The notes under the pieces: generated by a model | What the model saw: the letters and a program-made list of their open reading frames with translations, nothing else | Databases searched by the model: none | What the model was told of the DNA's origin: nothing | Made by a program: the position numbers and the translations under genes | NCBI RefSeq assembly: GCF_027409185.1 | Contig: NC_084462.1 | Coordinates: forward strand, 42,728,679 to 42,792,678 | Direction: 5' to 3' | Length of the DNA stretch: 64,000 nt | Source of the DNA: Cynocephalus volans | Lineage: Eukaryota; Chordata; Mammalia; Dermoptera; Cynocephalidae | Part shown: in pieces, positions 47,591 to 59,219 of the stretch | Layout: each line of letters begins with the position of its first letter | Numbering within the stretch: position 1 is the first letter of the stretch

Positions 47591-48119
47591 TTAGTCCAGG
47601 CTGAGGTGCTTTCATTTGGTACTGTGCTTCTGTTTATAATTTGGGCAAGTGTCTCTTTCCATTTTTGTATTTTAATAATATTAAGCTTGGACATGTTTAT
47701 GCCTGACTATAATGAGGATATGGAAAATTGCTGAACTGATCTTCTCTGAGGTTGGGTTTGATTTTTTTTTTCCGTCTTCTTTTTATGATTGTTCATGTGC
47801 CTTAGGCATCTAGAATATTAATACAGAGCACTTAACCTTAATGGTAATAGCAAAAATTTTTAAGACAAGTCTGAACAACTTTCAGAAGATGATCACATCC
47901 CATATTTCATACCTAGGTGAATATGAACAAGCTGAAAAAGATTTTGAAGAGAGGTACATGAATTGTTCATTGAACAGGTGGTTACTGAATGCCTACTAAG
48001 TGGCAGTGGTACTGTGTGGCGGGGTCCTAACGTAAGTAAACATGTGCCAATCCTTGCCATATTGAGTTTACCTAATGGCAGAGAGAGATGATATATATGT
48101 TTCTGTGATTCGTTCAACA

Positions 48120-48475
48120 CTCAGCAAATTAGTATTCAACAAATAACGTGTGTGCCTACTGTGTGCCAGGCACTGTGGCCTGGCACTGGGGGTGTCGGGT
48201 GAACAACAGACAAGGTTCCTGCCCCTCTGGAGTTTGTGTCCTCACAAGGGGAACATGTTATTAATTACAGCTTTGGTACTCCTGTGAAGGCAAAGTACAG
48301 AGAGCTGTGAGCTTGTGGGCATGGGCAGGAGGGTCAGGGACAGCCTTTACGGAACCGAGGTACAAACTGGTGTCTGAAGGATGAGGACAAGTTGTGTAGG
48401 TTCAGGCGGCTGGGGTGTGTGATGAGGAAGAGCATAGCAAGTGGAAGGCGGCTAGGCTGACGGTGGTCATGTAGC
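48120..48475 (-). repeat. L2 LINE 3' end, antisense
   Basis: 'ctactgtgtgccaggcactg', 'ggtgaacaacagacaaggtt' and 'cctgcccctctggagtttgt' are the reversed L2 3' end, followed by L2 body wording 'gaagagcatagcaagtggaa'. Confidence 0.75.
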
Positions 48476-48714
48476 ACAGCCTGTGCATATTATGTCATCT
48501 ACTCGCTTCGTGGGGGTATTAACCCCAACAAGGACTGTTTTTGTGCTTCACACCCCAATCCCTTCCCTTCCTAAAGTACTGATGATACAATTAAGTGTAT
48601 TCTTGCAGAGAATGGATGTTTTTTGAGACTGTATTTTTATTGTCATAAAATAGAAACAGTACAGACAAATAAAGAATAAATAGCAGTCCCCTATTTTTAG
48701 TCAAAGAAGATGAA

Positions 48715-48985
48715 AGACGAGTAAGACAGGAGTCCTGCTCTCAAGGAGCTTGTTGTCCCACAGGAGAAAGATCGTGTATAATAAGACATCTCAGTGAGAA
48801 GTCCTAACAGATCTAGGGACAAGGTGCTGTAAGAAGCCAAAGACAGACTGCTTGGATGGGCAGGGAGCAGTGCATGTGCGTGGTGGCTGTCACCCACAGC
48901 CCTGCACAAGAGGACTGTACCAGTCTTACAGAGGAATAAGGAAACAGGCTTAGGGTCACATAGGAGTGACTTGGAAGCATGGAAG
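48715..48985 (-). repeat. L2 LINE fragment, antisense
   Basis: 'tcctgctctcaaggagcttg', 'ttgtcccacaggagaaagat' and 'ataataagacatctcagtga' resemble reversed L2 again, strongly eroded to the right. Confidence 0.5.
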
Positions 48986-49606
48986 AAGAGTACTGGCACA
49001 AGAATTCTCAATCTATTTACAGTTGAAAATTATTTTAACTTAAAAACTTATTTTGGTAGAATTTACTTTTCTCTGTATTTTAAAATTATAGAAGATTCTG
49101 TGCCTTGGCAGCTCCATGAAGGACTTAGTAGCTGTTAAACTTTATATACTCACCCCTTAATTTTTTATGGCCCTTCAAACTTAAGTTTGTTCTACCTGAT
49201 GTTGTAGCCTCATATTGATAATATACTCTAGCACTTTTAGGTCTGTATACATCATTCATATACCAAAGTATATAAACATCTGTTAATATTGTAGAGGATG
49301 TACACAATTGAAAATTCAGTTATTTTGTTTTAACATGGCAGACAGAAACAAAGAATCTTTGGGATGAGGTTAATGCAGATCTTGCTTTAGTCAGTGTCTT
49401 CCTAAAAAAGGACATACAGTGCTTTTATGATATACTGTAATGAAATAGACATCCTTGCATTTTGTACAGGCTCTGGTAAGTAGGTGTTCCTTGTATGTGG
49501 GGGCAGGGGCAGTGTGTGAGTGAGATTTGCTGTACCTGGTAGCATGAAGTTGCTGCGTCTTTGCTAGACACAAGATGAGGCTGAGGTTGGCAGATAGGGG
49601 ATATGA

Positions 49607-49637
49607 GCGCGCGCGCGCGCACACGCACACACACACA

Positions 49638-49682
<45 letters not shown>
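49607..49682. repeat. (GC)n(CA)n tract, Z-DNA-prone
   Basis: A GCGCGCGCGCGCGC run passes directly into CA dinucleotides with two GC insertions. Purine and pyrimidine alternate without a break for 76 bp. Confidence 0.97.
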
Positions 49683-49684
<2 letters not shown>

Positions 49685-49724
49685 GATGTCTATATTCAGT
49701 GCAAAAGTAGCTTGTGGAATAGGT

Positions 49725-49750
49725 CATCCATCCATCCATCCATCCATCTT
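49725..49750. repeat. (CATC)n microsatellite
   Basis: Six CATC units in a row. Confidence 0.9.
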
Positions 49751-49764
49751 ATTTTTTTTGATGC

Positions 49765-51945
49765 ATTTCAAAGTAAATTGCAAATGTAGGCATATTTCCC
49801 TCCAAGTATTTCAATAGACCTATTATTACTTGGGTATTATGCGATGAAATGCACAAATCCTAACTTTATATTCACCTGGTTTTGGCAAGTACAGACACTG
49901 GTGTGACCCAGTCTCCCTGTAAGATGTATAATATTACCATCACCCCAGAAAGTTTCCTCATGCCCTTTCCAATGAATCTCTCTACTGAAGGCAACCTCTA
50001 TTCTGATTTTTTCCATCAAAGATTGGTTTTGTTTATTCTAGAACTTCATTTAAATGGAACCACAAATATGTACTCTTTTATGTGAGGCTTCTCTCTCTAG
50101 CATGATGTTTTTGAGGCTCATCCATATGGTTGTGATATCAGTAGTTTGTTCCTTTGTATTGCTTAGTAGTATTCCACGTGGAGTGTTTCTAGTTTTTGAC
50201 TATTACTCACAAAGCTGTTTTGACCATTCTTGTACAGGATTTTTGGGTGTGTGGGGGTATTTGTTTTTATTTCTTTTACATAGATACCTAAGAGTGGAAT
50301 TGCTGGGTCATAGAGTAGGTATATATTTAATTCTATAAGAAACTGCCATGTCTTTTCCCCAGTGTAGCTGTACAATGTTAACTCCCAACAGCACTGTATG
50401 TGATTTCTGGTTGCACCACATCCTTATCATTGTTAAGCCTTCTCAGTCTTTTTTGGTCTTAGCCATTCTGGTGGGCATGTAGTATATTTACTGCATTGTG
50501 ATTTTAATTTGTGTTTTCCTGACGACTAGTGATTTGAACACCTTTCTGTGTTCATATCTTTTGTGTAGTGTCTTTTTAAATCTTTTGCCCATGTTTTTAG
50601 TAGGGTTGTTTTGTTTATCTTTTTATTATTAAGTTGTATGTGTTCTGTATATATCCTGGATACCAGTCATTTGTCAGATAGGTGTTTTACAGATATTTTT
50701 TCCAACCTTAACTTGTCTATTCATTTTCTCAGTGGTGATTTTCTTGGAAGAGCAGTTTTGAATTTTTATGAAATTCACCTTATCAATTTTTTCTTTTATG
50801 CTTACTACTTTCTCTGTCCTAAGAAACTTTTGCAAACCCCCAAGTCATGAAGATATTCTCTTATATTTTTCCTTACAAGCCTTAAGGTTTTTCAGTCACC
50901 TTCATTTTTTTGTGAATGATGTATTTGCTGGTTGTAGAGGTCCAGTTTGGCAGGTTATTTATTTTTTTTATTGTTGTTTGTTTTCTAGACTTTGAAGATA
51001 TAATTCCATTATCTTCTGAGTTCAATTATTTTCTGATAAAGTCACCTCTCAGATTTATTTATTCTTTGAAAGAATTCTGTCTTTCCTCTGTCTACTTTTA
51101 AGATTTCCTCTTTGTCTTTGATTTTGAGTAGTCTTACTGTGGTGTGCCCAGTTATGCTTCTCCTTGTACTTATTCTCTGAACTTTTTGAATCTTTATGTT
51201 TCTGTCTTTCATCAGCATTGGAAGTTTCTTAGCCATTATTTCTATAAATAATGCTTCTGTCCCATTCTCATGTTTGTTTGTAGGACTCCAGTTACATGTA
51301 TGTTATACATTTTCATGAGTCCCATATTTGTCTTACATTATTTTCAGTGTTTTCTGTCCCTTGTTTACTGTGTGACTATAAAATCTGTGGATCTTTCCCT
51401 CTGACACATTGTTCATTGTACTAGTCTTTTCCATTGTATCTAATTTGCTGTTAAACGTATAGTGTTTTAAATTTTAACTGTGTATTTTAGTTGTGGATTT
51501 TTCATTTGATATTTTTAGTAGTTTAATGTTCTCTACTAAAATTCTCCATCTTGTCAACTATTTCTTATTAATCAGATTATTTTAAAGTCTGTACCTGACA
51601 AGTACGGGTTTGTTTCTCCTGGTTTTCAGTCACTTGGTCTTATAGCAGGCCTGCCTGGTAACTTTTGACTGCATTGCAAACATCATATGTAAAAAATTGG
51701 AAAGTCTCTGGATATGGTTATTGTTCTCCAGTGAGGATATAATTTTGCTTCTGACAGTTTAAGATAGGAATGTATCACTTTAATCCAAACAGGCATTGAG
51801 CTGATTGACAGCTGCTTCATCTTTGTAAGAGCTGGTCTACTTCTGGCTTGCTCCTGCTCTTGAGACGCCCCTCTTCTCCTTTTTTCCCCCCACTTGCCTC
51901 CATTTTGCAGTCATCTTAATTATTTTTATCATAACTTAAGCCAAG
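49765..51945 (-). repeat. L1 LINE relic, antisense, about 2.2 kb
   Basis: Left: 'ttcaaagtaaattgcaaatg', 'catgatgtttttgaggctca', 'gtggaattgctgggtcatag' and 'ccattctggtgggcatgtag' (reversed 3' region). Right, from about 51000: 'tctttgattttgagtagtct', 'cttagccattatttctataa' and 'ggactccagttacatgtatg' (reversed 5'-side segment). The central ORF2 part is largely absent, so it is an internally deleted or composite element. Confidence 0.7.
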
Positions 51946-53049
51946 TTTCCCTTGACTCACAGAAACTATTTCTAGTTTTAAAACTCAAGTAAGTAGGATT
52001 TGAGATTCAAACCATTACTTTTCCAATATCCGTTGAGGTGTATCTGCATAACTTCTAGATTGTTGCTTATAGCAGGGTTAGTTTTTTTTGATAATATAGA
52101 GTTTTGATGACTTTCAAATGAGTAAGAATGTAGTCTCAAGAGGCTTATGTTCAAGATGTGATGGAGCTTCAGCCTCTTTTTCTACTGAGCAGTTTTGCTT
52201 TGTGTGTTGTTGTGCAAAATTATGGCTATAATATGCCTTACTAACTTCCCGGGGCCAAATGTTTAAAAAACCTGACCAATAAAAGGTACTGGTTAGTCTC
52301 AAACTACTTAATGGGTAATTACAGTCAAATATTCTACCAAGATTAAAAACAGATCTTGTTTTTGAGCTTTAGTTTCTCTTTTCCATCCTTTTTAGTAGGA
52401 GCATTGAAAAGTTTTACTAGGGTTAGTTAGTAGATGGGAAGAGAAATAATGGACTGAGTTGAAGACAGTACTTTGAGAAACTTGTTCAGTATTTTAACAC
52501 CACTAACGTATAGTAATCTTAAAGGGTCTTAATTACAAAGTTTAGGGCCCTTTCATACTTTCTGTGTTGAACTTGCTATTTATCTTTTAGTACAGGTGAA
52601 TCACATGTCAGTAGATTTGCTCTTAACAATAATAATGTTATACCCACACACCTCCCACACCACTGATAAACTGAAGAGTGACACTGTGTATGTTCTATGA
52701 AAATGCCTATCTATTGGAGCAGTTTCTGATATTTATTTAGTTTTTCCCTATGGAACATTGAATTTGTATAACAATTTCCAGTCTCTTGAGCATCAGTGAT
52801 AAAAGTTTTTACTTAACCCGTTTTCCTTAAAACAGAAAAAGCTTCATGGCAAACATGTACACATCTCTTAAATGCTATGTGTATTGTCTCTTTAGTCACT
52901 TTCAATCTAAAACAGGTCCTCAATCTTGTGCTGCTTTTTATAACCTTGGCACTTTAGGAGATTACAGGCCAGTGGAATGTTCATCAGTTTGGATTTATTA
53001 TTATTTCATGATGAGGTTCAAGTTGCACATTTCGGGCAGTAGTGTTACT

Positions 53050-54195
53050 GTGTAATGATGCTGTGTTCTCCTTGTGTTCTGACAGTTGATGATTTCAATC
53101 TGTTCCATTATTGGTGGTATTAACTTTGAACGCTTGATTAAAGTAGTGTCTGCCAGGTTTCTCCACCGTAAGTTTACTCTCTTTCTTTTTTTATTAATAA
53201 ACATCATTGTCAAGAGGTACTTGGAGACTATATAAATATCTTGCTTCTCATCAGGCTTAGACTCACTGGTTTTAGCATCCATTGATGTTTCTTGGCTGAA
53301 CAAATTAATACTGTGACGGCTACCAAATGGTGATTTTCTAATTCAGTCATTCCTTTTACTTTTATTAGTTGAAAGTAAGGAAAAGCTTGCTCTTCCTCCC
53401 ATTTATTTATTAATATATGTGTTTGTGTGAGTATAGACTCTTGTATCCCTATTTATTCAATGGGTTATAGTCTCTACTATTTTATGTGTCTGTGTTTAAA
53501 TCATCCCAGATCTGTCCAGCAGCAGCCTTCTCTTGCTAGCTTCTGTGTCTTTGTGACATGCCCCTGTCATTCTGTGAGCAGTTTCTTGCTTTCTGGTACA
53601 ATAAGATATTCCAGACTCTGCTCACTTTTTCCCTGACCCAGCCCTGCACAATCTGCCATTTCTCTGAGAGACCCTGTTTCCTTTTAGTGGAAAATGTTTA
53701 GAAGCCAAGATCTAGGCTCTAGATGTGTGCTCATTGCTGTGGGTGTTGCTGTTCCCAGGCCTATTCGGGGGACTAAACTAGGAAAAGTGTGAGAGAGTGT
53801 GTGCGTGCGTGTGTGTGTGTGTCCATGTGTCCATGAGCTCACAGTGATACCCCAATTTCCATTTCAACATAAAAGGGTTCATTCTCCTTATCTCCCTTTC
53901 TATATTTGTGACTCCTTTCTCTGACAGTTGAGAAATCTAGCTTCCGTTATCTTCAGATTCTTCTGATACGTCTACTTATTGCATCAGTTTCCATTGTATG
54001 TGAGCAATCTCCTGTTGCTGCAACCCCCCTGCCCCCCATGTTTTTCTCACCCGACTCAGGCTGCTGCCACCCTTTCTCACTCTGCTCAGTCTCTGGCACC
54101 CCATGCGAGGCTACTGTGCCTATCCACTCTCATCCCATTAGGGGACCCTATCTTGCTAGACCCCACTAGTGGCATTTTACTTAAGAAAAAAAGGG
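53050..54195 (-). repeat. L1 LINE relic, antisense
   Basis: 'gatgatttcaatctgttcca', 'ttattaataaacatcattgt' and 'tggtgattttctaattcagt' at the left; 'tggtacaataagatattcca', 'gtgtgctcattgctgtgggt' and 'tgagaaatctagcttccgtt' further on. It shares its middle with the copy at about 46130-46700 in the same orientation. A (TG)n tract is at 53795-53823. Confidence 0.6.
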
Positions 54196-54905
54196 GGGAG
54201 GTAGCATGAAGGCTAAATCCATTTTAAAATAGGCTTTTAGTTTTAGTTACTTGATTATAGGGAATATCTGACCATGTTACATGGCAACAAAGCCCTTGTT
54301 TTAAGAATATTTTAAAACTTATTGGTAAATTTAACAAAACAGGATATTACTGTTTTGATAGTATATTCTTTGAGATCTATTCTTTGGGTGTTTCTTTGCA
54401 CCAAACATTCAACTTTATCTTTTTCCCAACAGATTGGGTCTTGTCTTAATCATTTCTATATTCCTCTTTAAGGTTAATATATTAGTCACTTAAGTGTTTG
54501 ATAAACTGACATACACAGGGAATATGATAAAGGTACCTTGAGTTTTAAGAAAAGTGTTTTGCTAACATTGAAATGAAATATTATTTCAAGTACTAGAGGG
54601 TATTATTGTTGACAGCCAGCCAGCATCATGAGTTGTACTCTAAAAATTGGAGTGAACAGTTTTTAAAATACTGTTCTTTGTTGGCTACTTTGAGAAGCAC
54701 TTGGTGATACTAATTCTTCCCATTCTGAAGGTTTATATGGGTGTAACTCTTTCCTCTTCTTTCAGCCAAAGATTTATTTCCAAAAATGAGGTATAGAAGA
54801 AAAAGCCTTTTATTTCCATTTTTGGTAGTAAGTGGTTTCTTTTTCTTTTTTACTGTAAATGCTATGTTAATATAAAAAACATTTGTCAAGAGTGGACTCT
54901 TTCTT

Positions 54906-55074
54906 GGGCCGGCCCCTGGCTCACTTGGGAGAGTGCGGCACTGGTAGCACCGAGGCCGCGGGTTCGGATCCTATATAGGGATGGCCGGTGCGCTCACTGT
55001 CTGAGCGTGGTGCAGACCACATCATGCTGAGGGTTGCGATCCCCTTACCGGTCAAAAAAAAAAAAAAAAAAAAA
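54906..55074 (+). mobile_element. young dimeric tRNA-Ile SINE (CYN-like)
   Basis: Unit 1 GGGCCGGCCCCTGGCTCACT with GGGTTCGGATCC; unit 2 from about 54980 GGATGGCCGGTGCGCTCACT with GGGTTGCGATCCCCTTACCGG; then an A-tail of about 22. A perfect 17-bp target-site duplication AAGAGTGGACTCTTTCT lies at 54888-54904 and 55075-55091. It is the cleanest insertion of the set. Confidence 0.92.
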
Positions 55075-57039
55075 AAGAGTGGACTCTTTCTGAGAATTAT
55101 ATTGGACAAGATTTGTTTCAATATATGATTTGTTTCAATAAGTTAGAATTTTTTTCCCTTTTAGGTGTTGTTTCCTTTTGGTTTGGTTTGATTTGGTTTG
55201 GTCTTGTTTCTCTTAAATAAAATTTTAATTTTGGAACCAGGTTTCTTCAGAGTGTGTGTTGATATGCTAGCGGAGTACTCAGTAGCCAGCAGATAAACAT
55301 GGCATAAGTTCCTAGAATGTTAATTTTACTGGAAGTTTGGGGGAGAGAGAGAGATTTTTATAATGAGAAAAACATGGATATCGTAGAGTATCCTCCACAT
55401 TTGTGTGAATTTGATATTAATCAGAGGACTGCTTTTAGGCTGCACCTCCAAAACTATGGGAGTATTTATTCACTCTTCTCTGCCATTAAGGGGCACTTCT
55501 GGCAGCCAGTGGTGAGGGAGAGAAAACGACATGTTTGCTCACAGGTAATAAAGTCTCTTTTATCCCAGTCTTCTTTTCTGCAGCCAGTGTATTAATGTTT
55601 AACACTTCTACCTCTTCTAGCTTTTTAGCTTCCATAGTTTACTAACTTTCTATATGTACCATATCCTTTCATTGAATAATTTCATGAGTGTTCATTTATT
55701 TTCTGAAGTGTTACTTGTGTAAACCAGCCCACATTAATGCCTCTTTCTAAACCTTTTTCACAGGAAAACAAATCTCAGCAGTGAGATGTCATTTAGCATC
55801 CCACCATCTTCAGAGCCCCTGTTGATTCTAAAGCAGTTGATGACAAGCTGCTGCTGCTGCCTGTCTGGGAATATTGTGGTGTCCTCCAGCCCACTCCCAC
55901 CCCCCACCCCTGTCTCAATGTCTTACTTGCTTTCTTTAATGGATCATATGACTCCTTAAACACAAACACCTGGGAATTAGTTCTCCTGCTGATTTGCGAC
56001 CTGTCAGGTTTTCCCTTGTCTGTCTTATCTCACACCTTAGCAGGTGAACCCTACCATACCTATGGGGCCTCAGTTCTGTTTCCTAAATCAGACCTCTTCG
56101 CTCAGAGACTGCCTGAGAGGGAGAGAAAGGAGAGCAGACACGTGTTTGGATTTAAAATTAAACTTCTCATTTAGTAATGCAAACATTGTATAAGACACAT
56201 CAAAAATCAAATGCCCTTGAAAACTACTGTTTTAAATTAAAGATGGAGCATATTACTAGCGATAGGTACTTGAAGTCGAAGAAAATACCATACCAAGAGC
56301 ATGGGAGGTAGAGCAAATTATTAAACCATCTTCAAAGTTAAAGTTCTTCACTTTGAGCAGAATAAACGTGTGTGGATTTGTGTGTTTATGTGTCAGAATG
56401 CTAATACTAATAGTCACTCATAGAAACGTAACACCCATTACAGTTTCATTGTCACAATACTCTTCAGGTTTGAATGTGTCTTTCAACAGATAGCTATAAA
56501 AATCTGTGTAGCTATGTATCTTCTGTAGTCATCAGGAGGCTTTGCAGAATTTATGTAGATTGATTACCTCTTTGTTTACGTGAAAGGGGAAATCTAAGGA
56601 CCAGGCTGTTTCTTAAACAGCTGATGGGTATTTCTTTTCTAGTACTACATACTAGTTTTTACCTCTGAATCATCAGTGTGTATGGTGGTAATTTAATGAC
56701 TAGGAGGCACTGTAAATCATTGGTTATAATAAATTGATGTCATGCCCACAGCAGCAAGCAAAAAGGATGAATTAGAGACAGTAATAGTAACAGGTTTTTG
56801 TCCAGGAAACCTCAAAGTATATAAGGAGGTATTGCCATGTTGATTACCTTAAAAAAAGAAAAAAGATCCAAAATGTAAAAATAAATAACCAAAGTATAAA
56901 ATATTGGGATTTTAGGCTTAATAGAACAGATTACAGATCAAAAGCTTCTTGCTTTATACTTTCCAAAATCTCTTTGAATAAAAAAACTTTAAAAAGTTTC
57001 TTACTATAATTTCATGATTTATTTGTTGGGGGTTGGAGT

Positions 57040-57660
57040 ATGTAGAATTAACCATACTCTTTTGTAAAATTTTTAAATTTTGAAACAACAGAAAATAACT
57101 CCCATAAACTTTTCACCCAGATTCCCTGATTCTTAACATTTACCACATCAGTTTTATCATATCCTCTATATGTGTATATTACTTTTTTCCAGAGTTATTT
57201 GAGAGTAAGTTATAGATGTAATATTCTTTTTTGTCCTTAAATACTTCAGCGTGTATTTCCTAATGACAAAGACATTAATTTACATAAACAGTGCAGTAAT
57301 CAAAATTAGGAAATTAACATTGGTATAGTACTTTAATCCACAGACTTTATTGATATTTCTTCAGATGCTCCAGAGTGCAGTCCAAGATCACATGCAACTG
57401 GGGATGTTGTGTCCTCCTTGGTGCATCACATCAGGAGCACACGATTTCAGCAGTAAAATTACTGTAGTTTTCACTCTAAAATTACTATTTTCCCCCTTGT
57501 AATTAATTCATATCTCATAGGGAGATATTTTGAGACTACAATACCCTTTTCTTCCTCTAACCATCATCCACTAATTTTGGCATCTATTGACGGTTTTTAC
57601 CTGAATTAATTACTATGATGGTTGTCAGATGATGGTGTTTTTAACTTTATCAGATGGTAA
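57040..57660 (-). repeat. L1 LINE 3' fragment, antisense
   Basis: 'cccataaacttttcacccag', 'attcttaacatttaccacat', 'gtgtatttcctaatgacaaa', 'acaaagacattaatttacat' and 'tgctccagagtgcagtccaa' follow reversed L1M 3' sequence. Confidence 0.7.
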
Positions 57661-59189
57661 TTATTATACTGAGTAGCTTTATGTGGGGTCTTTTGGTAAC
57701 TGCTTACTTTCTTAGAAGTAGTTTGAGCAACTATAAATGTGACAAGCCTTTGTATTGAAATTAAATAGTGTCTCTCTTGTCCTCTGTCATCCTGTATGCG
57801 TTGACCTATGGAATGGGCGGCCCACGGGGAAAAGGGGCATGGCCTGTCAGGACTGTGGATGGGGTCTGCTGAGTGTGCTCTGGGTCCCTCTCTGCACTCC
57901 CTTACCCGCCTATTTCAGGGGCTGGTGGATTCTGGAACCCAGCGCATTTTACTTTAAAGCTTGGTTTTAGATGTGAACAATTGTTGACAAAATTGATCTG
58001 TGATTGTTTTCTTGTTTGTTTACTTGAAAATAGCTGTTATTGAATCCTGTTGTCACGTTTTTATTTTTATATGCTAACCAGTGCTAGTAATGTTTTCTTC
58101 CAGAAACAAGTGATCTTTCTAGAGCAAGGGGAAATGAATTTTTAAAAATATGGAATCTAGGTCTCTATTGTATATAAAGCCTAAGGGACCTGGCTTTTCC
58201 TCTGGTTCATGATGGTTTTTAAAACTAATTTATCTCACCAGTAATTGTTTTTTTTCCCCTTGCTTGATTTCCATTAGACAGGGCCTTTTAAATTTGTTTG
58301 TCATCATTTTATAATCTTTAACCTTTAGTTTTAAAGACTGTTCCAAAATCCCTAAACATGCAAACTACTATTTATACACCATCCTTTTTAAGTAAAAAAG
58401 CAAAACAAAACAAAAAAACTCTTAAATTGGAGTCACTTATTCCATGTGTACTGGCCAGTGCTGCCAGTGTCAAAAATGCCCTCAGTCCTCCACTTCAGCC
58501 TTTGCTCTGAGTCTTAGATCCCATTGCCTGCTTCCAGCCCTGCTGCCTCCTCCCTCCCTGGCAAGCTGGGTAGGAGAGCTTGTCATCAGCAGCCTTTGAA
58601 GTTGCTAACGCACACGGAATGCAGTCTGACCCATTAAATTAGCTCAGATTGAAGGCTCATAAGATGTCCGAGGATTGGCCTCCTCCACTGTGGTGATGGG
58701 CCCTTGCCTGGCGGGCTTGCTGATTTGAGATGGCTTTTATACCCTCCTGGTCACCTGCTGAGAGGGCATGGAGGCAGCCTGCAGTTCTTTCTTGGACACA
58801 GTTCAGGAAAGGCAGAAGGTAGTCTTCCTTTCCATCTCATTAGCCTGGTCTCTCTAAGAATACATCAGCTGGAATAAAAAGAGAAGGGCAGCCCTTGCCT
58901 GCCAAGGGCCACCAAAGCAGCCAGGGAACGCCTGTCTGCGTTTCTTCCCTGCTTCTGGTTCTTCTAACCTCTTGTCATCTGCCCTTCCAGTGACTCACAG
59001 CTGCAACCCTACCTAAGACTTCATGCCTCTGACTTAGTGCCTTCCTGCCTGCCCTCCCCACCTGCCAGGGGCCTGCTGGAAAAGAAGCCCCACTTCACCA
59101 ATCAGACGGATCAGATTAGCCCCAACAGGATGTGAAGGAATTAGTGGGGACTGCTCACCAGCCTCCTGCTTGTTCTAAGACATCTTTCT

Positions 59190-59219
59190 CATGCAGTCCA
59201 TTCCATTCCATTCCATTCA
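59190..59219. repeat. (CATTC)n microsatellite
   Basis: About five ATTCC units (GGAAT on the other strand), the unit of satellites II/III, but far too short to be satellite DNA. Confidence 0.85.

Noticed and set aside
49391..49817. open frames rich in Cys-Val or His-Thr repeats
   Set aside because: They are translations of the (GC)n(CA)n microsatellite.
59190..59219. satellite II/III DNA
   Set aside because: Only about five ATTCC units are present, which is ordinary microsatellite length.
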